Shown: positions 10,538 through 19,429 of the stretch, in pieces | Numbering within the stretch: the stretch's first letter is position 1 | How the letters are laid out: each line of letters opens with the position of its first letter | DNA from: CAZOVB01 sp964583095 | Lineage (GTDB): Bacteria > Planctomycetota > Phycisphaerae > SM23-33 | Length of the DNA stretch: 64,000 nucleotides | Direction: 5' to 3' | Assembly (NCBI GenBank): GCA_964583095.1 | Contig: CAZOVB010000017.1 | Location: 15,977 to 79,976, forward strand | Notes under the pieces: generated by a model | The model's database searches: none | What the model was told of the DNA's origin: nothing | What the model saw: the letters and a program-made list of their open reading frames with translations, nothing else | Program-made: the position numbers and the translations under genes

Positions 10538-12683
10538 GCAGCCCAAGCAGCCCAAACAACCCAAGCAGAGCATGACCGATAAGGAGCTGTCGCTCTATCG
10601 GGGCATCCTGGAGCAGCCGGACAAGTTCGAGCCCGGCTTCGGATGGACCACGGTGGTCGGCATCCTCTTCTGCGGGCTGATCATGCTGCCCGGGTCGATC
10701 TACCTGGGCCTGATGAGCGGTTCGAACCTCAACGCCGCGGCCTCCTGGGTGACGGTGATTCTCTTCAACGAGATCGCACGTCGCTCGCTGAAGAACCTGA
10801 CCAAGCAGAACCTGGTCATCCTGCTTCACGCCGCCCACGTGGTGATGGCGGCCAACATCCTCTGGCCCGGCGGACCGATTGCCCAGTTGGTATTCCGGTC
10901 GTACCTGGTGACCAGCGAGGCGATGCGCGACGCGAACATGCGGGAGTTCTTCCCGACCTGGTGGGTTCCCAATCCCGAAAGTGAAGCCATCACGACCCGG
11001 AATCTGCTTCATCCGGACTGGTACGGGCCGATCGCACTGCTGGCGTTCGTGATCTTCATGGGCTTCCTAAAACGCTACACGCTGGGGTACTTCTTCTTCC
11101 GGATCACCAGCGATATCGAGAACCTTCCCTACCCGATGGCCTCGGTCAGCGCCCAGGGCGCAATGGCCATGGCCGAAGCCGATGAACACGACAAGGATGC
11201 CGAAGACCCCGGCAAGGCCTTCTTCGATCGGGAGCAACGCTCCAAGGGACGCAAGAAATCCGAAAGGTGGCGGCTCTTCAGCCTCGGGGCGGTCATCGGC
11301 ATCGCTTTTGGCACCTTGCAGGTAGGCATTCCGGCCATTACCGGCGTGTTGCTGGATAAATCGATCTTCCTGATCCCCCAGCCGTTCATCGATACCACGA
11401 ACCTTACCGAAAGCTTCCTTCCGGCAACCCCGACGGGGATCGCCCTGGACCTGGGCTTTCTGCTCATCGGCATGGTCCTGCCGTTCTGGGCGGTCATGGG
11501 TACGTTCTTCGCCGTGACGCTCATGACGGTCATGAACCCGATCCTCTACAACGCCGGCGTGTTGACCCAGTGGCGATTCGGCATGGACACGGTCAATACC
11601 AAGTTCACCAACTCGATGGACTTCTGGCTGAGTTTCAGTATCGGAGCTTCCTTAGGCCTTCTGGCGATATCCGTCATCCAATCCATCCGCGACATCCGCA
11701 AGAAGATCAAGGCCCTCAAACAGGCCCAGGCTGAGTCCGGGTCCCAAACGCGTGAGAATGTCTTCGAGCCGCCCGTCAAAGGCCGGGGAGACTACCCCCT
11801 CTGGGTCGCCCTGGTGATCTACTCAGCCAGTTCTGTGGCCATTATCGGCATGACGATGTACCTGCTGAGTTTCTCTGCCTTCATGTCGACCGGAATTCTG
11901 TGGACGCTGTTTTTCTTCCTGCTGTTTTTCAGCTTCGTCTACAGCCCGCTGATTTCGTATCTGAATGCGAGGCTGCTGGGTATCGCCGGCCAGCGGATTG
12001 ACATCCCCTATGTCAAGGAGACGGCCTTTATTCTCTCCGGGGCCCGGGGCATCGAGATATGGATGGCCCCGATCCCCATCGAGAACTTCGGCTATCAGGC
12101 CCAGGCGTATCGCCAGACCGAACTGACCGGAACGCGCTTCTGGTCGCTGGTCAAGACCGACCTGGTGGCTGTGCCCATGCTCTTTATCCTGTCTTTTGCC
12201 TTCTGGGCGTTCATCTGGCAGGGCAGCGAGGTCCCCTCCAGCGCGTTCCCGTATGCACAAAAGTTCTGGGATCTGCGTTCCAAACAGATGGCCCTGCAGT
12301 GGTCGGCGACCCACGTGGTCAGTCAAGATGACGAAGTGGATTTCTGGCAGACGGAATTCGGCCAGGCCATCAAGCCGAAATACATCGGCGCCGGAGCCGG
12401 CACGATGGTCGGAACCTTCCTGCTGCTAAGCGTGTTGGGATTGCCCGTAATGTTCTGCTACGGAATTGTCCGAGGGTTCGGTATGTTCCCGCAGATGTTA
12501 ATGACGGAGGTGATCGGCGCATTAATTGGCCGGTTCTACTTACGCAAGAAATTCGGAGCACAGAATTTCCTTCGGATCATGCCCACCATCCTCGCCGGTT
12601 ACTTCACGGGTGTGGGGCTGATCGGAATGGCAACCATCGCCATCAACCTCATCAAGAAAGCGATATCGGCCGCGCCCTTCTGA
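10530..12683 (+). CDS. OPT-like polytopic membrane protein
   Basis: A 717-residue protein with about a dozen hydrophobic helices. The motif ENLPYPMASVSAQGAMAM is what one sees in oligopeptide-transporter-like (OPT) proteins of planctomycetes, and the overall layout parallels the 2733 product: N-terminal helices, a hydrophilic cytoplasmic block near 205-245, then a second helix bundle. The ATG lies inside the last codons of the upstream gene (8-nt overlap), which argues for coupled translation. The N terminus is a short QPKQPKQPKQ low-complexity tail. Transport of peptides or other solutes is inference; partnership with the ABC components downstream is suggested only by operon order. Confidence 0.7.
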   Translation: MAEQPKQPKQPKQSMTDKELSLYRGILEQPDKFEPGFGWTTVVGILFCGLIMLPGSIYLGLMSGSNLNAAASWVTVILFNEIARRSLKNLTKQNLVILLHAAHVVMAANILWPGGPIAQLVFRSYLVTSEAMRDANMREFFPTWWVPNPESEAITTRNLLHPDWYGPIALLAFVIFMGFLKRYTLGYFFFRITSDIENLPYPMASVSAQGAMAMAEADEHDKDAEDPGKAFFDREQRSKGRKKSERWRLFSLGAVIGIAFGTLQVGIPAITGVLLDKSIFLIPQPFIDTTNLTESFLPATPTGIALDLGFLLIGMVLPFWAVMGTFFAVTLMTVMNPILYNAGVLTQWRFGMDTVNTKFTNSMDFWLSFSIGASLGLLAISVIQSIRDIRKKIKALKQAQAESGSQTRENVFEPPVKGRGDYPLWVALVIYSASSVAIIGMTMYLLSFSAFMSTGILWTLFFFLLFFSFVYSPLISYLNARLLGIAGQRIDIPYVKETAFILSGARGIEIWMAPIPIENFGYQAQAYRQTELTGTRFWSLVKTDLVAVPMLFILSFAFWAFIWQGSEVPSSAFPYAQKFWDLRSKQMALQWSATHVVSQDDEVDFWQTEFGQAIKPKYIGAGAGTMVGTFLLLSVLGLPVMFCYGIVRGFGMFPQMLMTEVIGALIGRFYLRKKFGAQNFLRIMPTILAGYFTGVGLIGMATIAINLIKKAISAAPF

Positions 12684-12716
12684 CGGGCCCGACCGGCACG
12701 GAACGATCGATAGATA

Positions 12717-13760
12717 ATGACCAGAGACAGAATACAGGAACAGGTCAAGCTTTCGCCGAGGGTTGCCCTTGAGGTCGTGCTTCAGGGGATCAAGATCCGC
12801 TTTGGCCGGAGTCTCGTCACCATCAGTGGCGTGGCGCTGGGCATCGCGTTTCTGATGTCCATCTTCACCGGGCAAGCCATCAAGGAGGGCGTCGAGCAGG
12901 AAGAAACTCTCCGCGCCGACGTCAACCGCATGAAGAGCTTTCTCACCGCGGAGATGGGGCCCCTGGCTCAGCGGAAGATCGGCATTATCCAGGTCGGCTC
13001 GCTGAGCACCCTCGAGACGCGCCTGGTAAGGAACTTCGTCGAGGACAGCGACGTGGCTGAGCTTCGCTGGGCTCCTTACGAGACATCCGCCCAGGTGCCC
13101 GATATCGAGAACATCCAGCAGGTTTCCCTGGAGCAGGTCGGAGAGGATGTCAGTTCGATTATCGTCCTGGGAGAGCGTTCAGGTGATCTGGACCTGGCGT
13201 TGAGTGAAATACTGGCCTCGGCCAGGCAGCAGGTGGTGGCCGACACCCGCCGGGACAGGCAACTTCAGAATCTCCCTGCCGAGCCGGTGATGCTCCAGCA
13301 GGAGTTGCGCCCGGAGGAAGTCCAGGAGAAGCAGGCCCAGCAAGCCAAGCAGGAGTTCCGAAACTGGTGGATCCTGATCATCTCGCTTCTTGTAACCGTC
13401 ATCGGCATCAGCAACGCGATGCTCATGAGCGTCACCGAGAGGTTCCGGGAGATCGGGACGATGAAGTGCCTCGGCGCCCTGTCTTCGTTCATCCGACAGA
13501 TCTTCCTGATCGAATCGAGCCTCGTGGGACTCATCGGGGCCGTTGCCGGAGCATTGTTCGGGATGGTTTTTTCCACGATCGCTTACGGCTTCACCTACGG
13601 ATTGGGCCTGGTGCTTACCAGTGTGGACTACCCCAGGCTGCTGCTTTCGCTGCTGATCAGCATCGTCATCGGCGTGGCGCTGTCGGTCATCGCCGCGATC
13701 TACCCGGCCAACTTCGCTTCGCGGATGGTACCGGCCACGGCTCTTCGAACCAATATCTGA
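12717..13760 (+). CDS. ABC transporter permease, FtsX/MacB/LolC type
   Basis: A 347-residue permease with the standard four-helix layout. Helix 1 is GRSLVTISGVALGIAFLMS (residues about 34-55). An extracytoplasmic domain of about 180 residues follows, then three C-terminal helices beginning WWILIISLLVTVIGISNAML. The loop TERFREIGTMKCLGA is the characteristic FtsX cytoplasmic coupling segment that contacts the ATPase. The Shine-Dalgarno sequence is weak. The ATPase gene follows 13 nt downstream. With that gene it would make a complete MacB/LolCDE-like mechanotransmission pump; the fused permease at 5387 may be its heterodimer partner. Confidence 0.88.
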   Translation: MTRDRIQEQVKLSPRVALEVVLQGIKIRFGRSLVTISGVALGIAFLMSIFTGQAIKEGVEQEETLRADVNRMKSFLTAEMGPLAQRKIGIIQVGSLSTLETRLVRNFVEDSDVAELRWAPYETSAQVPDIENIQQVSLEQVGEDVSSIIVLGERSGDLDLALSEILASARQQVVADTRRDRQLQNLPAEPVMLQQELRPEEVQEKQAQQAKQEFRNWWILIISLLVTVIGISNAMLMSVTERFREIGTMKCLGALSSFIRQIFLIESSLVGLIGAVAGALFGMVFSTIAYGFTYGLGLVLTSVDYPRLLLSLLISIVIGVALSVIAAIYPANFASRMVPATALRTNI

Positions 13761-13773
13761 CAAGAGATCCCCC

Positions 13774-14553
13774 ATGACACAACTGGACCAGCAGAAGCTC
13801 GACAGCATGCTCTCGCCACAGGAGGACACCAGCCATCGGTATGTCGTCCGGGCGGTGGACGTCCACAAGACCTACCAGATGGGTTCGACCAAGACTCACG
13901 CCCTTCGCGGCGCGACGGTCGATGTCTACGAGGGCGAGTATCTTTCGATCATGGGCCCCAGCGGCTCGGGCAAAAGTACCCTGTTCAACGCCATCGGAGG
14001 CCTGGCCAAGCCCACCTCGGGCAAGGTCTATATTGATCAGGTGGACATCGCCCAACTGGACGCCAACGAACTGGCCTGGCTGCGATGCCGGAAGATCGGC
14101 TATATCTTCCAGACCTTCAACCTCATCCAGGTGATGACCTGCCTGGAGAACGTAACCCTGCCGATGAGCTTTGCCGGGATGGACGCCGAGAACGCCCGCG
14201 ACAAGGGAATGTACATTCTCAAGCTGGTCGGGCTGGGGCATCGCCCCCTCCACAGGCCCGGCGAGCTTTCCGGCGGCCAGCAGCAGCGATGCGCCATCGC
14301 CCGAGCCCTGGCCAACAGCCCGGATATCGTCCTGGCCGATGAGCCGACCGCCAACCTGGACCAGGCCACCGGCGAGGAGATGATCGAACTTCTGGCCAAG
14401 CTGCGCGATGACCTGGGCGTGACGATTGTCTCGGCCACCCACGATTTGAAGATGCTCAAACGCTCGGATCGGATCCTCTGGATCGAGGACGGGCAGATCG
14501 TCAAGGCGGCCAGGCCGGAAGAAATCGACTTCGATACCGACGAGTTCCATTAG
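13774..14553 (+). CDS. ABC transporter ATPase, LolD/MacB type
   Basis: A 259-residue nucleotide-binding subunit. Walker A is GPSGSGKSTLFN (about residue 66), the Q-loop region is YIFQTFNLIQV, the signature is LSGGQQQRCAIARAL and Walker B is IVLADEPTANLD. All catalytic residues are present, including the H-loop His (SATHDLKML). There is an N-terminal extension of about 25 residues and a short acidic C-terminal tail. YIFQTFNLIQV-type Q-loops are usual for ATPases paired with FtsX permeases. It sits between the permease gene and the PqqD-like gene; a second, similar ATPase follows at 14983, so the complex may use a heterodimer. Confidence 0.93.
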   Translation: MTQLDQQKLDSMLSPQEDTSHRYVVRAVDVHKTYQMGSTKTHALRGATVDVYEGEYLSIMGPSGSGKSTLFNAIGGLAKPTSGKVYIDQVDIAQLDANELAWLRCRKIGYIFQTFNLIQVMTCLENVTLPMSFAGMDAENARDKGMYILKLVGLGHRPLHRPGELSGGQQQRCAIARALANSPDIVLADEPTANLDQATGEEMIELLAKLRDDLGVTIVSATHDLKMLKRSDRILWIEDGQIVKAARPEEIDFDTDEFH

Positions 14554-14557
14554 CGCA

Positions 14558-14980
14558 ATGGGGCGCAAATGGCGGAAGAAGAAGATCAAGTCGCTGTCCG
14601 AGGCGGGAATCGACCCGCTCAAGCTCGTTGTCCAGCGCAACCCGGATGCCGAATCCGCCCGGGACAGCAAGGGATTGACCCACATACGAAGACGTTTCCT
14701 GCCGTCGGGCCGAATCTATGGATGGCTGGCCCGCAGGCTCAGATACAAACACGAAATCCAGTTGAAACTGGACGAGGGCGGCTCGGCCTTCTGGGAGCTG
14801 GTCGACGGCAAGCGGAACCTGGGCGACATCGCCCGTGAAATGGCAAAGAAGTTCGAAAGCGACGTGCAGGAGTCTCGAAAGGCCGCGGTGCAGTTCGCCC
14901 GGGTCCTGACGCAGAAGAGACTGATTCATTTGATCCTGCCGGCAGAGTCCGGCGGCGAAAACGCTAACCAGGAAGAGTAA
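14558..14980 (+). CDS. PqqD-like (RRE-fold) small protein
   Basis: A 140-residue protein. The N-terminal half is very basic (GRKWRKKKIK) and unrecognised. The C-terminal half (about 66-125) matches the PqqD family pattern: a strand IQLKLDEGGSAFWELVDG, then RNLGDIAREMAKKF and a winged-helix-like end, VLTQKRLIHLI. PqqD-type domains bind RiPP precursor peptides and present them to modifying enzymes. No radical-SAM enzyme or obvious precursor peptide is visible nearby, so here it may instead bind a protein tail or act as an adaptor for the ABC complex. It lies 4 nt after one ATPase gene and 2 nt before the other, so it is certainly co-transcribed. Family call fairly sure, function open. Confidence 0.75.
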   Translation: MGRKWRKKKIKSLSEAGIDPLKLVVQRNPDAESARDSKGLTHIRRRFLPSGRIYGWLARRLRYKHEIQLKLDEGGSAFWELVDGKRNLGDIAREMAKKFESDVQESRKAAVQFARVLTQKRLIHLILPAESGGENANQEE

Positions 14981-14982
14981 AC

Positions 14983-15726
14983 ATGAGCGGCGAAGACGTC
15001 ATCATTCACGCCGAGAACGTCACCAAGTGCTACCACCTGGTGGGTGAGGAAGTCTGGGCTCTGCGCGGAATCACGCTGGATATCTACCGCAGCGAGTTCC
15101 TTTCCATCATGGGCCCGAGCGGCTCGGGCAAGAGCACGTTCTTCAACCAGATCGGCGCCCTGGACAAGCCCACCGACGGGAGGGTGATCTTCGAGAACGA
15201 GAGCGTCTTCGACCTTTCCGAAAGCCACCAGGCCTGGTTCCGCTGCAATAAGATCGGATACATCTTCCAGACCTTCAATCTGATCCAGGTCATGTCCGCC
15301 CTGCAGAATGTGGAACTGCCGATGGTTTTCCAGGGCACCGACAAGGCTGAATCCGAGCGACGCGCCACCGAAATCCTCGAACGCGTCGGGCTGGGCCATC
15401 GCCTGCATCACAAACCCTTCGAGCTCTCCGGCGGCCAGCAGCAGCGTGTGGCCATCGCCCGTGCTCTGGCCAATACGCCCACGGTAATCCTGGCCGATGA
15501 GCCCACCGGCAACCTCGATACCAAAACCGGCACGGAGATCATTGATCTGCTTCGAAGCCTCAACAGCGAAGAGGGCGTCACTGTCATCACCGCCACGCAC
15601 GATCCGAAGATGCTTTCCTCCAGCGACCGGGTATGCTGGATCCGCGATGGACAGCTCGAGAAGGTTTCCACAGGGGCCGAATTCCGCCTGGAAGAGATGG
15701 ACGCCGACGATCTGGGACGCGGGTAA
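14983..15726 (+). CDS. ABC transporter ATPase, LolD/MacB type (second copy)
   Basis: A 247-residue nucleotide-binding subunit, clearly related to the one at 13774 but not identical. Walker A is GPSGSGKSTFFN, the Q-loop YIFQTFNLIQV, the signature LSGGQQQRVAIARAL, Walker B VILADEPTGNLD, and the H-loop ITATHDPKML. All motifs are intact. It is the last gene of the operon that begins at 2733. Two ATPases with two FtsX-type permease parts (5387 and 12717) suggest either a heterodimeric pump or two pumps sharing accessory proteins. Confidence 0.93.
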   Translation: MSGEDVIIHAENVTKCYHLVGEEVWALRGITLDIYRSEFLSIMGPSGSGKSTFFNQIGALDKPTDGRVIFENESVFDLSESHQAWFRCNKIGYIFQTFNLIQVMSALQNVELPMVFQGTDKAESERRATEILERVGLGHRLHHKPFELSGGQQQRVAIARALANTPTVILADEPTGNLDTKTGTEIIDLLRSLNSEEGVTVITATHDPKMLSSSDRVCWIRDGQLEKVSTGAEFRLEEMDADDLGRG

Positions 15727-15842
15727 ACCCCAAACCGACCGTTCCGGCTCCAGTAAGATCTTGCCCCGGACGGGCGCGGATTGAAGATCTCCCGCCCCCG
15801 GGCCGATTCTCTATGCGAAGGATCCTTCTCGCAGGAGAGACC

Positions 15843-16511
15843 ATGCTTCGAAATGCTTCCATCTTCCTGGTTCCGGCTGTACTCTGCCTGGCAGCAGGCT
15901 GCGACGTCCCCGAGACGCGCGAGTTCGAGACCACGCTGACCCTCCAGGACGCCCGGAGTCGCCGGGCGATCCCCAACGCCTTGCTGGTGCGGGTCCTTCG
16001 CGAGTCGCCAAGCCGGCTCGATGACGCCGAGTCCGCCGCCCGTGAGCGAACCTGGACGCATACCATCGAGATCTTCCCCGTCCACAGTGGCAGCGAGTTT
16101 CATCAGCCGGCCCTGAAGAAGGTCCAATACTCCGACGTGATGCACAGCGAGATCAATGATCTGGCCTTTACCTACAGTCTTTGGAGCCAGGGCTATGCGG
16201 CCCGGCTGTTTACACCCGAGGAAGTCCAGTCCGGGACGCTGATGCTCACCGCGATGGAGGATCTTTCCTCCGGCAGGGACCTGTGGAGGATGTGCGAATA
16301 CTTTGAGCGAGAAGTCCTTCCTTTTATGGACGTTGACGCGCCGGGCCGCAGACAACTGCTCCGGATCGTGCGCTCACACCTGGTCTTCCTCAAGAACAGC
16401 CCGATGGCTTCGCTGGGGGTCGAGGGCAGGCTCAGGAGGATCGACCATGCCCTCTCCGAGACGATCGATCCGCCTGCACCGGAAGAAAGCCAGGCCCGAG
16501 AGCCCTTCTAA
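15843..16511 (+). CDS. Lipoprotein of unknown function
   Basis: A 222-residue protein with a lipoprotein signal: MLRNASIFLVPAVLCLAAGC, with the acylated Cys at residue 20. I chose this ATG because AGGAGAGACC precedes it. The mature part begins with a strand-rich stretch (TTLTLQDARSRRAIPNALLV), as in carboxypeptidase-regulatory-like folds, and ends in helices. No enzyme motif is seen. It lies 116 nt downstream of the ABC operon and could be cotranscribed with it; if so it may be an outer-membrane or periplasmic accessory. I do not recognise a family. Confidence 0.7.
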   Translation: MLRNASIFLVPAVLCLAAGCDVPETREFETTLTLQDARSRRAIPNALLVRVLRESPSRLDDAESAARERTWTHTIEIFPVHSGSEFHQPALKKVQYSDVMHSEINDLAFTYSLWSQGYAARLFTPEEVQSGTLMLTAMEDLSSGRDLWRMCEYFEREVLPFMDVDAPGRRQLLRIVRSHLVFLKNSPMASLGVEGRLRRIDHALSETIDPPAPEESQAREPF

Positions 16512-16646
16512 GCCCGGGCTGGATTCAAAAATCGGCCTGAGCCGGCTGATGAATCGGGCGTACCAATTGACTTTGCCTTCCGACAGGGCCAGAATCCGGG
16601 CAGCAGTTCCTGCCCGGCAGGAGAAAGGATCGTCATTATCGGATTC

Positions 16647-17354
16647 GTGACCTTTTCCGCTTCTCACCTGACAGCCCTGTTGGCGGTCCTGGTTGTCACA
16701 TTGCTCTGCAGCCTGATCGGCAGGGGGTTGTCGCCGCGTGGGCGACGGATAATGGGCCTGGTGCTGGCCGGTCTTCTCGTGGCCAATGAGTTGATCTACT
16801 ACGCCTGGACCACGTGGTATTACGGGCCCGGATCGTTCCTGGAGCGGTTCCTGCCTTTTCACATCTGCGGGGCGGCGGTGTTTCTTCTGGCCTGGACTGC
16901 CTTTCGAAACAGCGCGTTGACCTTTGAAGTCTCCTACTATTGGGGCCTGGGTGGGACCACCCAAGCCCTGTTGACCCCGGACCTGGCAGCGCCCTTCCCG
17001 CAGTATCACTTCTGGCAGTACTTTCTGACCCATGGGGGGATTGTCGTGTTGGTTGTCTTCCTGCTGGCGGTCTGGCAGATGAGGCCGCGAAAGGGATCGA
17101 TCCTGCGCGTTTTTCTGATTACCAATGCGTATATGGGTTTGGTGGCAGTGGCGAATGTGATCCTCCGGCAGTCGGGCCTGGACGCGAACTACATGTTTCT
17201 GTGCCGTGCTCCGGAAGGAGAGTCTCCGTTCTTCTTTCTGGGTTGGCCCTGGTATATACTTTTTTTGGAGGCTTTTGCCCTGGTTACGGTCGCAGTGCTG
17301 TATTTGCCGTGGGCACGATCCAGCGGTGCCAGGCCCTGGGGCAAAACAGAATGA
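16647..17354 (+). CDS. TIGR02206-type integral membrane protein
   Basis: A 235-residue protein with about seven hydrophobic helices. It carries the hallmarks of the YwaF/TIGR02206 group: FLPFHICGAAVFLLAW, a YWGLGGTTQALLTPDL loop and a final NYMFLCRAPEGESPF-FFLGWPWYI stretch. Function is unknown in the family. The start is GTG at 16647. A good AGGAGAAAGGA lies 17 nt upstream, too far for this GTG but well placed for an in-frame ATT at 16635, so the N terminus may be four residues longer. Confidence 0.8.
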   Translation: MTFSASHLTALLAVLVVTLLCSLIGRGLSPRGRRIMGLVLAGLLVANELIYYAWTTWYYGPGSFLERFLPFHICGAAVFLLAWTAFRNSALTFEVSYYWGLGGTTQALLTPDLAAPFPQYHFWQYFLTHGGIVVLVVFLLAVWQMRPRKGSILRVFLITNAYMGLVAVANVILRQSGLDANYMFLCRAPEGESPFFFLGWPWYILFLEAFALVTVAVLYLPWARSSGARPWGKTE

Positions 17355-17441
17355 GTGGTCCCCGTCGACGACAAAACCGATAAAACCAAGGGAAGCCCTC
17401 TTGCCTGAGCCCAGGCTGCAGTGTCTCTCCCCGGAGCGATG

Positions 17442-19067
17442 ATGGACACGATGCAAGATTTCGACCCGACGTCTCAGCCGCCCATGCCCCAACGGGCCGA
17501 ACCTTCCCGCGTGGTGATCAACGAGGAAGAATTCCTGCCCGTCGTCAGCCGCCGCGGAGGGAGGCTGCTGGATCTGGCCGCACTTCTTTCCGGACCGCGA
17601 GGCCAACGGGTGCAATTGACCCGCCCGCTGCTTGCCGAGTTGATGAGCCAGTCGATGCAGATCGAGGAACTCCTCGACGCCTACGGGGCCAGGAACAACA
17701 ACCACTGGCGGAAGTTCCGTGCTCCGGTTGCGGCCATCAAGAGATTCAGCCGGGTCAAATACGAACTGCTCCACATCCGCCAGTCCCTGCCGACCTACCG
17801 CGTGGAAGATGCCCACGAATTCTCCGAGGACATTCGCCAGGCCATGGCCACCATCCGGGAGATCCTGCTATGTTCCTGCCGGGTCCTCCACCGGGAGGGC
17901 AAGAACCTGGGCCTGGCCGAGCCCGGAACACTCGAACCGGAAACCTACACCGAAATGCTTCCCCCGGGCAGGCTGCCCAACGATCGCACCCGCCGGCGCG
18001 TGGACAGTGCAGCCGAAACCGTGGCCAGGCTTACCACCGCCTATCTGAATCTCGCCGCCCAGGCCTCGGTGCTCCACGAATGCCGGCCCGAAAGGCATGG
18101 CAACTACCCCAAGCTGGTCCCCGAGCCGATCGGCGAGGAATCTCTTCGGAATCTGCAGCACCGATTCCACAATCTCCAGTCGATGTACGACACGTGGGTC
18201 AGCGAGACCGAAACCGAATGCCTGGATCGTGACCTTCCGATTCTTCGCGGGCATGTGAGCATCGTCTTTCATCTGTTGCAGTCGGGTACGGATCTGGCCC
18301 ACTACTACGAGCGCCACGTCGTGGGCCCCGGGGCCGAGGATTGTTCGGTCAACGAGCCGATGGTCGAGGCCGACGTGCTGCTCAAGCTCCTCATGGAGCA
18401 GGTACTCGCCCCGGCCCGGTTCTTCCTGGAGGGCGGCAAGAAGCTCTGTCATGAAATGCTGCGGCGCTATGCCGAGAAGACCAGCATCGAAGTGCCCATT
18501 CCCCGCTACCGGGGTTTCCATGTCAGGCCCTCGACACTGGTAGCCAAGATCGCCATGCACTACGGCAGCGACGTCCGGATCGAACTGGACGACGAGTCGT
18601 TCGACGCTTCCTCGCCGCTGGAGATCTTCCGGATCAATGAGAAAATCAACGCCCGGAAGCGTCGATGGCTGGCCAAGGAAGTCTGCAGCATGGACCTGGA
18701 GGAGTTCGCCTCGAAGAACCCAGCCGAGCCGGTCAAGGAGGCCGTCCAGAAGACCGTACTCGCCCTGGCAGAGAAGGGCAAACTGGTGATCCTCCAACAG
18801 CCGGTGGAATTCTCCGATTCGCTCTCCTGCCACTGCAATCGTCTCTTCGAGCAGGTCATCGAGGAGATCGCCCGACTCCAGGCCACGGGCAAGATCGACA
18901 TTCCCTTGGACCTCAACGTCCGCCTGGTGGGCGACCGCCGGGTGCTGGAGGACATCAAGCTCCTGGCCGAGAACGGTTACGGCGAGGACAACTTCGGCAA
19001 CAACATTCAACTGCCTCCGGAGCTTACCTATCTCAGGCGCTCCAGCAGCCCGTGCCCGAATGACTGA
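17442..19067 (+). CDS. HPr-domain protein with long N-terminal helical region
   Basis: A protein of about 541 residues. The first about 360 residues are mostly helical and charged, with no recognised family. From about residue 370 comes an HPr-like domain, RYRGFHVRPSTLVAKIA, in which the phosphorylatable His of the HPr motif G-x-H-x-R-P is kept. The Ser46 region (usually MGVMSLG) is replaced by PLEIFRIN, so regulation by HPr kinase at Ser is unlikely. It is probably a phosphorelay protein of the PTS or nitrogen-PTS type fused to a sensory or scaffold part. The start is taken at the second of two tandem ATGs, 5 nt after GGAG. It overlaps the zinc-ribbon gene downstream by 8 nt. Confidence 0.75.
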   Translation: MDTMQDFDPTSQPPMPQRAEPSRVVINEEEFLPVVSRRGGRLLDLAALLSGPRGQRVQLTRPLLAELMSQSMQIEELLDAYGARNNNHWRKFRAPVAAIKRFSRVKYELLHIRQSLPTYRVEDAHEFSEDIRQAMATIREILLCSCRVLHREGKNLGLAEPGTLEPETYTEMLPPGRLPNDRTRRRVDSAAETVARLTTAYLNLAAQASVLHECRPERHGNYPKLVPEPIGEESLRNLQHRFHNLQSMYDTWVSETETECLDRDLPILRGHVSIVFHLLQSGTDLAHYYERHVVGPGAEDCSVNEPMVEADVLLKLLMEQVLAPARFFLEGGKKLCHEMLRRYAEKTSIEVPIPRYRGFHVRPSTLVAKIAMHYGSDVRIELDDESFDASSPLEIFRINEKINARKRRWLAKEVCSMDLEEFASKNPAEPVKEAVQKTVLALAEKGKLVILQQPVEFSDSLSCHCNRLFEQVIEEIARLQATGKIDIPLDLNVRLVGDRRVLEDIKLLAENGYGEDNFGNNIQLPPELTYLRRSSSPCPND

Positions 19068-19338
19068 GTGGGAAGAACAGGAACCGTACGATCCGGAAGA
19101 AGACGAGCGTGACGGGCCGCAGCTTCGCGACCTGGAAGAGTTGGATGGAGATGAGACCCCTACGGTGGCCTGCCCGCACTGCGGAGGGGAAATATACGAC
19201 GATGCCGACCGATGCGTTCACTGCGGCCAATGGGTGGTCAGGCGGCTGAGCCCTTCGAAGTTCACCCAGCGGGGGCTCTGGTGGCTTCTCGGTCTGGTCG
19301 GGGCGGGGCTGGGCTTGCTGTTCTGGCTGCTGATCTGA
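19060..19338 (+). CDS. Small zinc-ribbon membrane protein
   Basis: A 92-residue protein with an acidic N terminus (about 30 residues). A four-Cys zinc ribbon follows (CPHCGGEIYDDADRCVHCG, residues about 38-56), then one C-terminal membrane helix (WWLLGLVGAGLGLLFWLLI). It is a tail-anchored protein with the ribbon in the cytoplasm. The ATG overlaps the end of the HPr-protein gene, so the two are translationally coupled and may act together. No family-specific function is known to me. Confidence 0.75.
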   Translation: MTEWEEQEPYDPEEDERDGPQLRDLEELDGDETPTVACPHCGGEIYDDADRCVHCGQWVVRRLSPSKFTQRGLWWLLGLVGAGLGLLFWLLI

Positions 19339-19360
19339 ACAGAGGGGGTCGGAACCTGTA

Positions 19361-19392
19361 AGAAAGAAAGGCCCCACCGGGCGGCGGAGCCT
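19361..19392 (-). terminator. Rho-independent terminator for the 19430 gene
   Basis: Read on the minus strand, AGGCTCC and GGGGCCT form a stem (one mismatch) around a GC-rich loop, followed directly by TTTCTTTCT. It lies about 38 nt after the stop of the minus-strand small gene and 23 nt beyond the stop of the convergent plus-strand gene, so it may serve both. Confidence 0.75.
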
Positions 19393-19429
19393 CTCAATCC
19401 AGTAACAAACGGGTTTTTGCGGACCATTC

